The notes below the pieces were generated by a model. It saw only the letters and a list, made by a program, of their open reading frames with translations, was not told where the DNA came from and ran no database searches. DNA of 64,000 bases. Origin: Sphaerosporella brunnea (lineage: Eukaryota > Ascomycota > Pezizomycetes > Pezizales > Pyronemataceae). Position 1 is the stretch's first letter; every line of letters starts with the position of its first letter. The translations under genes and the position numbers were made by a program. Shown in pieces: positions 31,598 through 43,041 of this stretch. The stretch is taken from contig VXIS01000214.1 in assembly GCA_008704415.1 (NCBI GenBank), forward strand, positions 1-64,000, written 5' to 3'.

Positions 31598-33913
31598 ATG
31601 TCGGCGGTGCTAGGGAGCGATGACGTTGTGACCAACGAACTATTAAATGTTGTGTATGAAGGTGCGGTCCCTCGTTTTTTGATGTTGACATCGCACTTTG
31701 TTATTGACGTGGTGCAGGGTACGATGATATCAATCAGCTCAACGGCATGCAACTTTGGCCGATTTACCGTCAGCGATCAAGGCTTGAAATCATGGTGCTT
31801 GCACCGATTGTGAATGCGTTCAGAGAGGCCAGAGCCAATGACAGCGCTGCGTTCGAGAAGGAGAGGAACCAGTAGAGAACGGCGTTCGAAACGCAGAGGA
31901 TCGGCTTTGAGAAGGAGACGAACGAGGAGGGAACAGCGTTTGAGAAGCAGAGGAGCAAGTTTGAGAGGGAGAGGAGCAACTTTGAGAAGGAGAGGAACGA
32001 GGAGAGAACAGCGTTTGAGAAGCAGAGGAGCAACTTTGAGAAGGAGAGGAGCAACTTTGAGAAGGAGAGGAACGAGGAGAGAACAGCGTTTGAGAAGCAG
32101 AGGAGCAACTTTGAGAAGGAGCGGAGCAACTTTGAGAACGAGAGGAGCAACTTTGACAACGAGAGGAACCAGGAGAGAACCGCGTTCGAAATAGAGAGGA
32201 ACAACGAGAACCAGCGCACTCTCTTTGTAAAAGAGACGAGCAACCTCAGGGAAACGTTTGATCAGGCCAAGGCGGAGATTGCGGTTGCGAAAGTGGACTC
32301 CCAGAACCAGCAATTGGTCTCCGGATATGATGTGCCGAGTTGGAAGCTGCAGTTGCGCGAGCAGACTGTTAAACCGGAAACTTATTACCGGCCGGCAAAC
32401 AGCGCTGGCGAGGAATTCAACTCTGGTGAGTCCTTGCTATGGCGTCTGCGTGCCAGGATTTCAGCTGACTGTACCAGCTTACACGACCAACGCTGCACTC
32501 TGGGCGCAGGTCGTGGACTGTGGTCAAGCCAACTCAATTGCCGCGGTTTTGCAAACGCCGTCCGACAGCCTGTCCGAAGAGTTGGCCAAAGAAGCAAATG
32601 ATGTTGCCTCAACATATGACCCTGAAATGGAGGGGTATCGACCGATTGTCAGCCTGTTGGGGAAAATTCTCCCGCACGACCGCGCACTGGTCTTTGAAAC
32701 ACACGATGTTATGTTCCTGAACGAGGACCGATCACCGAGTATATGCGTTGGCTGGCCCGCGATCAACATTGCTCACGCTCCCTATGTGTGGACCGTTATC
32801 GAGATGGAGCCAAAGAACAAATCGCTGGACGACGCATGCCTAGGCCAGTTACTTGGTTATCTGTACCAAATCGCATGTGCGCAGCCTCAGCACGATCGTT
32901 TCACCGGTATGGTGTCGAATGTTGACTGCAGCGTCATTGTTATGCTCGAGCGGGAGCCCGCCTTTGGGCTATACTTGATTACCCACTTCGCGCCCGTCGA
33001 TTGGACGACAGCGCTCCTGCATCTGCGCCGGCTGATCAACGATGAACAAGAGCAGTCGCGGAAGCCAGGATTCAGCAAGGAGCTGGGTAGGATTGTCAAG
33101 TACCTTTCTATCACCCGGAATGCCACAGTCGGGGAATTTCCCATGCCGCGTCCTCGGAGTTCACGGAACTGGCGGTGGATGCTGCCTGCCGCTCCCGATG
33201 GCACATACACCAATCGCGGCAGCGGTGCGATCGCCACTATTTGCGTCAAACGTGCAGCACCAGATTGCGCCCCGAGGCTTCAGTCCGAGATTGACATACT
33301 ACAGAAAATCGGCCACAACGCGCCCCCCTCTCTGCCACAATTGGTGTACTACACGAAGGACCACCTGGAGTATGGGATGCTACCGGTGGGCGCCCCGGCG
33401 AATCCCGCAGACCTTACACGTCCTCCGTTCCTGGCGCGCCGTGTTCTCCAGGATGCGCTGCAGGCGCTGGAATGGCTCCACGAACATAAAATCGTCCATC
33501 GCGACGTGCGATGGGACAACATCGTTGTCGTCAACCAGTGTCGCGGCGTGCTGGTTGGCTTAGGTAGCGCTATTGAGGTCCGCGCCGGGGACGAAAAGGT
33601 TCCTTACCAGGGAGGCTTCCTGTGCTGCCCCCCCAGGTTGCTGTGCAATGGGAATCAACTCTACCTGCCAGCACGCGCAGACGACTATCACGCTTTCATT
33701 CTTCTGGTCAATGCGGTGGTGTTCCCGACGGCATTCCACGATTTTGATGCCTCCCAGGTTATGACCTTGGGCACGGATGAGCACGACCGCCTCGTCGGCT
33801 TGTGGAAGGATCTGGAGGCCTGCGTCGTGTGGGGCCAGTGTGTGACTGCCGCTGAAAATGAAGCTGTCGGAACATTGCGCGGACTGAGCACCCTCTGCCT
33901 GCCCCCGATGTGA
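31598..33913 (+). pseudogene. coiled-coil, nuclease-like, kinase-like protein (copy 1), one nonsense codon
   Basis: Exons 31598-31661, 31718-32425 and 32478-33913, with introns of 56 and 52 bases conserved in copy 2. The N-terminus is MSAVLGSDDVVTN. Next comes a long coiled coil of FEKERNEE/FEKQRSN heptads (about 31840-32330), interrupted by a TAG at 31873 where other repeats have GAG. A middle region with VWTVIEMEPKNKSLDDACLG and FTGMVSNVDCSVIVMLER resembles the restriction-endonuclease-like part of Crinkler-type proteins. The C-terminal kinase-like domain has ICVKRA, a glutamate in LQSEIDIL and IVHRDVRWDNIVVV, but the DFG position reads GLGS, so the metal-binding aspartate is lost. It may be a pseudokinase and, given the stop, a pseudogene. 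Confidence 0.75.
31840..32240 (+). repeat. coding tandem repeat, coiled-coil heptads
   Basis: Repeats of AGCAACTTTGAGAAGGAGAG and TTTGAGAAGCAGAGGAGCAA (7- and 18-codon periods) build most of the coiled coil of kinase-like copy 1. The right-hand paralogue has only a short helix at this place, so the array expanded in copy 1 or was lost in copy 2. The antisense frames at 31770-32313 are shadows of it. Confidence 0.85.
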
Positions 33914-34258
33914 CGGGCAATGCGCGGTCTAGGTGTAGCGGTGCAGTTCAGGCACGGAGTATACTACAAATCGTGGTGTATTTCAATTGTAGCATAAATT
34001 GACTCGATCAAATTCCTCACATCTCCCATTTGTGCAGCCCCATTACTTAAAGAGCTCGTCAATGCTGAAGAACAGTAGCTGCGCTGCCCGCTTCGAGATG
34101 ACAGAGTTTGCGGCTTGCGCATGTGCTGTAGCGCACGTGGAGATAGTACACTGTTTTTTAGTGACGCATATTCTGGAAGATACCGTCACAGAGGTGGCTG
34201 AGAGGGTATTCAAATTGACCGGGCAGTCACAAGCGGCCGTTGTATGCTATATACATAC

Positions 34259-34811
34259 TCACCACAAAGAGAACGCCTTTTGTGTCCCGTACCGGCGGCC
34301 ACCGCAAAACGTTCGATATGCCCTGCACTCCGCAGACGGCTGCCCGTCAATTGATTGACTACCCGCATGCCAGGGCAGCTCCCAACGCGGAAGCCCAAGG
34401 GGGAGGTCACCGTCTTCGTCCCACATGGTCCGGGCAACACAAACGATGGCGCGGTCGGAGGGCAGGCCGTCCAGCATCCACTCCTAACCAAAGTGCGCGC
34501 CGGTGGGACGGACCTGGACGGCGGAGTGGTTGCCCGTCAACACCAACTTCAGGCGGTGGCGGCCGCGGACGGCAGTGTTGTACAGCTGGCCGTGGGAGAG
34601 GTTGTGCCTGCTCCTGCACGTCTGCATTAAGTTGGTAGATGTCGGGCGAGGCGGTGAGCGAGAGGCCGATCTCGGCTAAGAGCCCGTGGATGGGAGGGTA
34701 ACGAGAAACTGCGGCGGATGGCGTATTAAATATCATTTTTGACGACAGCGATGAACCGGCGTTGTTTACAGCAGGCATGTTCGTCGAAAGTTGAAGTTTG
34801 GAGATGTTCAT
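34259..34811 (-). pseudogene. hypothetical gene remnant
   Basis: Minus-strand reading starts MNISKLQLSTNMPAVNNAGS and SKMIFNTPSAAVSRYPPIHG, then LLAEIGLSLTASPDIYQLNA. It continues in another frame as GRHRLKLVLTGNHSAVQVRP, and after a stop as EWMLDGLPSDRAIVCVARTM and WDEDGDLPLGLPRWELPWHA. The segments are protein-like but need at least one frame change and one stop removal. No family is recognised. The 3' part overlaps the end of the left kinase duplication unit. Confidence 0.35.
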
Positions 34812-34929
34812 GTTGTTGACTAAAGGTTTTGCGCAGCGGGCTTATCAAAACGTAGGTTGATGTGATATATTGAAGGTACGGAGCTAAGCGTGCAGTTACT
34901 ACACTTACGGTGCAGCATCCTCGGATGTT

Positions 34930-35555
34930 ATAGGGTGACGCACCCTCCATAACTCAACACGTGTTGGTGCGAAGAGGATGAGGGGTGGTATGTGTAGAGG
35001 GTAGGATTGCGTCGCCGGGAAGAGCAGCATCCAACCAGGAGGGCCTCCGAACATTCAAAGTTCCTATGCGCACGGGTGATATTTACAGTCCGAGTACAGT
35101 GGCTATCATAGGCCACTCGTGCCATCGTAGCACGGGTGGGGTGCCACTTTCGATCTATATCACAGTCGATCAAGCGCTCATGGCCCGTGATTTCACATAT
35201 CACCGACTTTGCTCTGCCGTCGCCAGCAGGAGCAGTGAAGCACGGCGGAACAGGGTCCCCACATGAAAGCTGATTCGACCCCGCAATTTGATTTCTCTGC
35301 GCGTTGTTGCATGGAATTGCAACCCCACCCCCCGATTCTGGCGCGTGTTCGTGGCCGAGTGATGTCTGGGGCAATTGCAACCCTTGCCTTGACTATACTG
35401 CTCGGAAGTGACCCTTGCCTGAACTATGTCTGCGTCACATGGCACTGCTCGGACATGTAACCCGTACGTTGGCAATGTAAGTGATTCCTCGAGTTTCCGG
35501 AGCCCTTCGAGTTTGCGGACACGGAGCTGACATGGAGCAAGCCCAAACCCCAAAA
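34930..35555. other. intergenic, no gene recognised
   Basis: Only short frames without motifs, and no element ends were identified. Confidence 0.35.
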
Positions 35556-35559
35556 CTGC

Positions 35560-36260
35560 TGTTCACTTTACCGTGTCATCGACCAAAAATCCGCTCAAAC
35601 ACTTACTCAAGGTGCATACGATTGGTCCTGACGGCCATATAGATACTGCCGAGCCTCCAAAGCACCGACAAACAATTGAAGTGGCCTTCGGCAGTAAACA
35701 GCCGTGGTTGGAGTTTACTTCAGATATTTTCAAGCTCTGTTTAACGATGTAGATCTTCAAAGAAAACATCAGCTTCCGGACTTGTGAAACAATCTCTTTT
35801 AGACGGCTGTTGAAATACTTGATGGCTTGTGTAAGCTCCTAAAGTAAGGGTTTAAACCATGCAGCTGACAATAAGAAAAACAAGCAGGACTACACAGCTA
35901 TCAACGAGACTTTACCAGTGTGAACATTGAATGACATCCTGAACAGCATGTTCATCAGCGGTGGCTCATGTTGAAAGACTTCCATGCTATCACGGCCTAA
36001 AGCGTCCGCAGCCCGCCGCTAGCAATGCTTCCGCCTCCAGCGAGGGAGTTCCGCATTCTTTGGTTCATCATCTTCAGCTACCAGGACCTCACTTTGCCCA
36101 TCGTATGATGTTCTCCATATATCGTTGACTGCCTGCTCTGCTTGCTCAATTCATTCAGGCTTATCGTGCCACTCTTTGCGAAACCATGTAATTTTCATCA
36201 CAGAATCGAGTGCGACTGCAACAATGTAGGTGAGACAGAGGTCCGTTAGGCCATAGTGTC
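35560..36260 (-). pseudogene. hAT transposase, heavily decayed C-terminal half
   Basis: Read on the minus strand, LDSVMKITWFRKEWHDKPE followed by EQAEQAVNDIWRTSYDG resembles the LDPR-x-K-x-x-Y-F...W...A...V-W-x-x-Y segment of basidiomycete hAT transposases. It is followed by an acidic linker and HEPPLMNM near the position of the usual D-x-L-x-x-Y-L-x-E-P motif. At least four in-frame stops interrupt it. An open piece at 35769-35563 may be the remainder or unrelated. Inverted ends were not found. Confidence 0.45.
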
Positions 36261-36759
36261 TAACAAAAGAGATCATGTTAGTTCAGGTCTCTGGACGAGA
36301 GAGAGAAGTGGTAGGGACAAACTACAAACCCATTCAGTACATTCCATGCGTTGTTGATTGAGCTGGTCAAATGGCTTTTCTGCCCTGCGCATTAAAAAAG
36401 GTCAGACGAAACTGTACTCTGACTATCGGAGATGCCTTTATCAGAAAGAGCGGAAGGCGCTGTCGGGGAAGACCCGCTGGAGGAAGGCACGGTAGAGGAA
36501 GGCGCGGTAGACAAACTCTGGCTCATGCAAATTGAAAGCGAGGTGACGGCGTGTGCTGCGGTTGAAGTTTGAGCTTCTGAGGTCGTGGTTGAAGTTTGAT
36601 CTTTCGAGGTGGTGGCTAAGGGTTATGGACACACGTTGAGAATGGACACACGTTGAGAATGACGACCGGTGGCGAAAGGAATCACCTTTTTTTCGCCGGC
36701 CAAGAAAGGGTCCACGGCGGCAAACGGACTCCGGGTGGGTTTTTACTACGATACATATC

Positions 36760-39410
36760 ACAAGCTACGTACACCTACACTCTTAGGGGCACCACATGAA
36801 GGAGTCATATCGGATGGCTGTCAGCACCCACAATCACTCACCAAGCTAGGGCTTGGGGTAAATGGGATGCAACAGATGCAATTTGATAAGCGGGGCTTCA
36901 TCGAAATCCAACAAATAGTCGGCCGACACAGCGAACACCACCCAACCAAGACCATCCTCAACCCTACAGCGCCGCGAAACCCACTAACTCGCCTCCAGCA
37001 CCCCAGCTGCAGCTTCCGAGATGTCGGCAGTGCTAGGCAGCGACGACGTTGTCACCAACCAACTATTACAGGTTGTTTACGAAGGTGCGGCCTTTTGTTT
37101 GGCGCTGACATCACGCTTTGTTAGTGACTTCCCTGCAGGCTTCGATGATTTCAATGAACTCAACCGCATCAAAACCTGCACGATTGACCAGCAGCGAATA
37201 AGACTGGAACAACTGGTGCTTGCACCGCTTGTGTCTGCATTCAGAAGCGCCAGAGCTAAGGATAGCGCTGAGAAGGCGGAGCTCGAGAGGGCCAGGGCGG
37301 AGCTCGAGAAACAACTGTTGAGCTCCAGACATGATGTACAGAGTTTGAAGCCTCAGTTGCGCGAGCAGACTGTCAATCCGGAAAACGATCACCGGCCGGC
37401 GAAGAGGTCTGGCGAGGAAGTCAACTTAGGTGAGTCCTTGATCTGGCGTCTGCGTGCCAGGATTTCACCTGACTGTGCCAGATGACACTACCAACGCTGC
37501 GCTATGGGCGCAGGCCGTGGCCTATGGTTACGCCAAGAAAATCGCCGAGGTTTTGCCAGAGCCGTCCGGCTCCCTGTCCAACGCGTTGGCCAAAGAGGCA
37601 AATGATCTTGCAGCCACATATGATGGTGAAATGGAGGGGCGCCGACCGATTGCCAGCCTGTTGCGGAGAATTCTCTGGGTCGACAGCGCACAGGTGTTTG
37701 TCTATAAAAACCGATCACCAAGTATATCCGTTTGCCGGGCCGCCGTCAAGACAGCTCAAGCTGTGTATGTGTACACGGCTATCGACATAAAACCGAAGAA
37801 CAAATCGCTGAACGACGCATGCCTAGGCCAGGTACTTGGTTATCTGTACCGCATCGCACGTGCACAGCCTCTGCGGAATCGTTTCACCGGTATGGTGTCG
37901 AATGTTGACCGCAGCGTCTTTGTTGTACTGGAGCGCGGAGCCTTTGGGCATTTCAAAATTACCCACTTCGCACCCGTCAATTGGATCACTGCGCTCCTGC
38001 ATCTCCGACAGCTGATCAGCGATGCACGAGAGCAGCCGCCGGACCCAGGATTCAGCGAAGACCTGGGTGCAATGCTGAACTACCTTGCTACGACCCGACG
38101 TTCCACAGTCGGCGAATTTTGCGATGCCGGATGGGTCACTGGAATGGCAGTGGATGCTGCCTGCCGCTCCCACCAATACAACTATTTGCGTCAAGCGTGC
38201 AGCACCGCATTGCGAACTGAGCCTGCGGTCCGAGATTGAAATACTCAAGAAAATAAGCCCCAACGCACCCCCATCTCTGCCACAATTGGTGTACTACGCT
38301 AAGCACCACCAGGAGTATAGGATGCTACCTGTCGGCGCGCCAGCCAATCCCGTGGAGCTTAAGCGTCGTCCGTTCCTAGCACGCAGTGTTCTCCAGGATG
38401 TGTTGCAGGCACTGGAATGGCTCCACAAACATGTCATCGTCCACCGCGACGTGCAGTGGAGCAACATCGTGGTCGTCAACGAGTGTCACGGCGTGCTGGT
38501 TGACTTCCGTAGCGCTATTGAGCTCCGCGCTATTGAGCTCCGCGCCGGGGACGAAAAGGTTCCTTACCAGGGAGGAGTCCTGTGCTGTCCCCCCAGGTTG
38601 CTCTGCAACGTGGAACATCTGTACCTGCCAGCACGCGCTGACGACTATCACGCTTTCGTTCTTCTGGTCAACGCGATGATGTTGCCGACCGCATTCCCCG
38701 ACGTTGTGGCCTGCCGGGTTATAGACCTGGACACGGATGAGCACGACCGCCTCGTCCGCTTCTGGGACGATCTGAAGGCCTGCCACGTGTGGGGCCAGTT
38801 TGTGACTGCCGCTGAAGATGAGGATGTCGGCAAATTGCGCGTACTCATCAACCTCTGCGCGGCCCCGGAGTATTGGACTAAGGGCAATCTCAGTGTAGCG
38901 GCACCGGTCGACAATGCCGTCGTCATTGAACCAGTCGTGGCGGGTGTGCAGCGGATGGCGTTGTGCGATGGATGAATGGCGGACGTCTTCATGAGGTCAT
39001 GAAGAGTGGGGTTAGCTTGTGTCGATATGTGCCCTGGCAGTGTCTTAAGTGCTGCCACGGCTTATACTACAAATCTTAGTGTATCCGAATTGAACGATGA
39101 ATCGACTCGACCAAACGTGACATGAAATTGCTCACATTGCCGCATTTGTGGCCCCCCATGACCTAGCGAGCTCGTCAATGCTGAAAACCCGCAGCTGCGC
39201 TGCCCCTTTGGCGATGACAGAGTTCGTGGCTTGCGCATGTGCTGTAGCGCACGTTGTGATAGTACCCTGTTTTTTTGGAGACGCATATTCGGGATTATAC
39301 GGTGACAGAGGTGGCTGAGAGAGACGGGGTATTCAACCGGCAACCACCGCAGAACTTGCGGTATGCCATGCATGGCCTCCTCCGACATCTGCCCGGTTGT
39401 CACAAAGTGC
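36760..39410. repeat. right unit of the kinase-gene tandem duplication
   Basis: Paralogue of 31340-34345, in direct orientation and 5.4 kb to the right. It matches upstream (CACTCACCAAGCTAGGGCTT at about 36836), through the gene, and downstream (TATACTACAAATC at 39063, AGCTCGTCAATGCTGAA at 39169). Confidence 0.85.
37021..38975 (+). pseudogene. nuclease-like, kinase-like protein (copy 2), one frameshift
   Basis: Exons 37021-37084, 37139-37429 and 37482-38975, with introns of 54 and 52 bases at the same places as copy 1. The same order of domains is seen: a short coiled coil (EKAELERARAELEKQLLSS), a nuclease-like region (VYTAIDIKPKNKSLNDACLG, FTGMVSNVDRSVFVVLER) and a kinase-like domain with ICVKRA, LRSEIEIL and IVHRDVQWSNIVVV. 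The DFG position reads VDFRSA, so the aspartate lost in copy 1 is kept here. Against copy 1 there is one extra base at 38116-38124, next to a TTTT run, which shifts the frame. A sequencing or assembly error is possible. An in-frame 15-base duplication (IELRA twice) lies at about 38515-38544. Confidence 0.75.
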
Positions 39411-39617
39411 GCCCTGCACGGTGATAGTAACCACAGGCCGTGAAGTGTATTGGCAAATGCCGAGTTGAAGAGCTTCGATCGCTTTTTGGACCATGCTCTG
39501 ACTATGAAGTTGTCGCTGCTTGGAGCCTGAAAGTGATCACCATAGCGCGAAAGGTGGTCAACTGCTGTCTCACATGAGCATCGTCGGCACTGCGGTCATG
39601 GCCGTTAGTGTTGCAGG

Positions 39618-39854
39618 TCGTATGCCGTCCTTGACGTGGACAATGTTACCTGGGCGACCACAGGCCATAATTTTGATGGCGCTGTTTACCAGGCAGGGCT
39701 TACTGTGGTAGTGCGCCGGCCTGGCGATATCATTGAGGTTCAGTGGTTTCAACGGCGCTGCTGCTTTAGCTTGCTGTGCAATACCTGTAATCAAGAGTTT
39801 GCGGCCTGCAGCACGACCACACTTCTGCTCGTTATCTATGATGACTACCACTAG
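39618..39854 (+). CDS. possible last exon of an unknown gene
   Basis: After an acceptor-like TTGCAG, one frame reads YAVLDVDNVTWATTGHNFDG, AVYQAGLTVVVRRPGDIIEV and QWFQRRCCFSLLCNTCNQEF to a TAG at 39852. Codon use looks coding, but no upstream exon was found. It may be a fragment left beside the transposon inserted at 39971. Confidence 0.3.
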   Translation, partial: SYAVLDVDNVTWATTGHNFDGAVYQAGLTVVVRRPGDIIEVQWFQRRCCFSLLCNTCNQEFAACSTTTLLLVIYDDYH

Positions 39855-39970
39855 GCGAACAGCCGAATGGCAATCTCGGTGCGGTATCCCGGACGGTTAG
39901 GTGTCAAATGAAAATCTGTTGGCACCAGACGGTAAGTTAAGCTTGTCAAAGAGAGGAAAGCGCACTTGTA

Positions 39971-42900
39971 TGGTGCAAGCGGCTTCAAACCGACCCGTTG
40001 GCAGGCTCCGCTTGGTGGAAACAGCGACAACTGTTAATTAACGATCAATTAACTGATTACCGCGTGAGAACTCTAAGGAAACCTCCCTTCCATCCCCTAA
40101 ATAAGATGCGCTCTATAAGACTAAGGGCCGCGCTTCTAGCAGTCATGCAATCTCGTGATAAATTTGAAGACTTGCGACGATGGATTTGGGAAGCTTGGAC
40201 CATGTAAAATCGCGACGGCGTCGCTACGGCCAGCTGTCAACCGCTATGGCCAGCTGCACAGCTCAGTTGTCGGGTGAAATCACCATTTTTCTGGTGTTGG
40301 CTGCCCCCAAACTCTGCTGTTGGCTACCCCCAAACTCCGCTGTTGGCTGCCCCCAAACTCTTGAAACCACAGGACACCCGCAGCCAGCAACAGCAATGGG
40401 GAGACTGAGCAAAAGGACTATCGTTTCACAACAAGCTACAGCTATTCACAAGCGTAGGCGTCTGGCTGCGGCTGAAGCCAAGGCTGTGTTTCCGGATGAG
40501 GTGGAGAACGAAGGAAAGGCAGAAGAGGACGACAAGGTAAAGGACGACGAGGCAGAAGAGGACGACAAAGCAGAAGACAACAAGGCAGAGGACGACAAGG
40601 CAGATGACGACAAGGCAGAGGATGACGAGGTAGAAGAGGAAGATGATGGTGACCGGGAGACCATACACAAATCCCTAGAGACCTACATCAACACGTTTCA
40701 AGTCCACAATGGAGCAGACTCCGACACTGAGCCGGAAGCAGCACTATTGCCAAAACCGCCCCCACAAACTGGACAGCAAACATGGCCTCGGGTGTCAAGA
40801 CCGAAGAGAGTTGAGCTTCTCAAAGCAGCCCTTGCAGACATGAAGAAGCTGCTTTCATCCGCACGGAAGTGCCCCGCCGGCCAAGATTATACCCGCCATC
40901 TCCAAGTAAAGGCCTTTATATGTGTGCAGCTAGCACATACTGGGCTTGGTGGCCACTGCGCAAAAACCCGCACCGAGCTCTCCCTGCAAGTAGCACAGCA
41001 TTCTCTAAAGAAGAGCTACGTTGCCAAGAGAATCCGTCTGCATGAGACATCGTGGATCACAAAAAGGTAGGTAAGCCTACCAGTGTTCTTCAGGTCAAGA
41101 CACTGACTTCAACGGCAGGATGATCCCCGAAGGTGCCCAAGGTCGCCACGCCAAAACGATCTGCATGCTCGAAGATGAAGGAACCCTTATGGCGTTTGAG
41201 GAGTACATGGCTAGTGAAGGCAAATTGGCTACCGGTCCTGGTTTGGCCAAGGCCATAACAGAGTATTGGCGGAGCGAAGGCATCACAAATGAGGACGGCT
41301 CAGAAGCGGCACTTGCAGACCGGACAGCCACAGAGTGGATGAACCGGAAGGGCTACAAGTGGACGGATCTAAAAAAAGGCGTTTATAAAGATGGGCATGA
41401 GCGGCCCGATGTGCTTGCCTATCGTAACGACATCTTCCTACCACGCTTAGCAGAGCTCGAACCCACGTTTGTCCAGTGGACGTTTCCGCATCTTGAGGAA
41501 GACCCCGACGCTGATCCTATTCTTATTTACCCACAAAACCTTCCACCTGGCGTCAAACCAAGAGTTCCAGTTACCCATGACGAGTCCTCATTTAATTCCA
41601 AAGACGGAGTACCTAAGGCTTGGGTCAAGGAAGATTTTCTGCCGTTCTACGACAAAGGACGCGGGACTGGTATAATGGCATCCGAATATTTAACTCCTGG
41701 GGAGAATCTGAAGCTACTACCCAATCATCCTAAAGATGACTGGCCTAGGGAGCCCGATGGGGACAGGTTCAATGAGTGCACACAGTTCTTTGAGTTTGGA
41801 GACGGTCAGTGGTGGGATGGTGAGAACGTTGTGGCCCAACTAAAGAATCTCACCATTCCGCTTTTTGAAAAAGCATTCCCAGGTTGCCAGGCAGTATTTC
41901 TTTTTGACTGTGCAACAAACCATACGGCCTTTGCCCCTGACGCTCTGCGCGTTGAAAAGATGAATTTGAGCGAGGGAGGTGCCCAGGATGCCGACATGAA
42001 AGACGGTTTGTTCATTGACTCCAGGGGTATCCGCCGCTCGCAAAAAATGCATATCATGCGCAACGGAGTCAAGGTGGCTAAGGGCATGGGAAAGGGCCTG
42101 AGGGAGCGTGGACTGTGGCCGAGAGATGGTGAGCCAGCAGCTTTAACCCCACCGATGCATCTTACACTAACTCTCCTGAAACCACAAGGTTTGCTCTTGC
42201 AGTGCTCAATGCCCAATCCCAACCAAAGCCAAAAAACCAAACGGGTGAAAAACCCCGCCTGTGCAGAGGGTGTGCCGGGGCGAAACTGCTGTGCGACGGC
42301 AATCCTGTCGGCGCAGCCAGATTTCAAGGCACAGAGAAGCCGCCTAGAGGAAGCGGTAGAGGAAGCGGGACACATTGCCCTGTTTTATCCAAAATATCAT
42401 TGTGAAATGAATTGGATAGAATATTACTGGGGCGCTTGCAAGAAATATGCCCGCAAGCACTGCACATATACCCTCCCCGGTATTTCTCTCCCCTCCCTCC
42501 CCGCATCGCATGCAATTCCTCTCCCCCCACCGCATCGCATGCAATTCAGACTAACAACTTTGCACTTATAGGACTACGCCAGGTTGTTCCAAAAGCGCTG
42601 GAATCCGTTAAGCCATCGTTGATTTTCAAGTATTGGAGACGCACCCAGCGCATCATCCAGGCTTACCGGGAAGGGGCTGTGTTTGGCGACAAACAGTATA
42701 AGGAACGGGTTTATAAGAGTCACCGGCGCGTTTCACAGCGAGAGCCAGAGGCAGACTCAGCGGCGGCAGGATCGGGGACAGCAGCAGGAACGGGGACAGC
42801 AGGACAGCAGCAGAAACGGGGACAGCAGGACAGCAGCAGGAACGGGAACAGCAGCAGGAACGGGGGCGGCGGCGGCGACGGCTGGGAGACATGACGACAA

Positions 42901-43039
42901 GTTTATATAAAATTGACTCTCAGGGTCCCCACCACTTTGCGCGCTTCGACCACTTTCTGCACCCTCCGCATGCTATTTAAGTCACGGAAACTCTCAGCGA
43001 AACTCTCAGCGACGGGTCGGTTTGAAGCCGCTTGCACCA
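39971..43039 (+). mobile_element. complete TA-target DDE transposon
   Basis: The element is 3069 bases long. Its ends are inverted repeats identical over 28 bases, starting TGGTGCAAGCGGCTTCAAAC (39971-39998 and 43012-43039). TA lies directly outside on both sides (39969-39970 and 43040-43041), the expected target duplication of the Tc1/mariner-type class. It contains one intact transposase gene on the plus strand. A related but decayed first exon sits at 5452. Identical ends plus an open transposase suggest a recent insertion. Confidence 0.92.
40396..42894 (+). CDS. DDE transposase, three exons, intact
   Basis: Exons 40396-41066, 41119-42479 and 42572-42894 (introns of 52 and 92 bases) join into 784 residues without a stop. 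The N-terminus is basic (MGRLSKRTIVSQQATAIHKR), then an acidic DDKAEDDKA repeat. Exon 2 starts with MIPEGAQGRHAKTICMLEDE, a helix-turn-helix-like DNA-binding region, and holds the catalytic triad: Asp in VTHDESSFNS, Asp in VFLFDCATNH and Glu in MNWIEYYWG, spaced 108 and 170 residues apart. Exon 3 carries PKALESV...IFKYWRRTQR and KSHRRV, a basic C-terminal module seen in this basidiomycete transposase family, and a Gln/Gly-rich tail. It would cut and paste its own element in the nucleus. Confidence 0.88.
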
Positions 43040-43041
43040 TA

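Larger units (their letters stand above)
31340..34345. repeat. left unit of the kinase-gene tandem duplication
   Basis: The unit runs from an upstream block (CACTCACCAAG..AGGGCTTGGG at about 31420) through the whole gene to a 3' block ending near the sequence before 34345. The right unit (36760-39410) has the same order of upstream, gene and downstream blocks in the same orientation. The gene's promoter and terminator region were therefore copied with it. Confidence 0.85.

Noticed and set aside
31770..32313. Leucine/serine-rich minus-strand frames
   Set aside because: They are the antisense of the coiled-coil tandem repeat in kinase-like copy 1.
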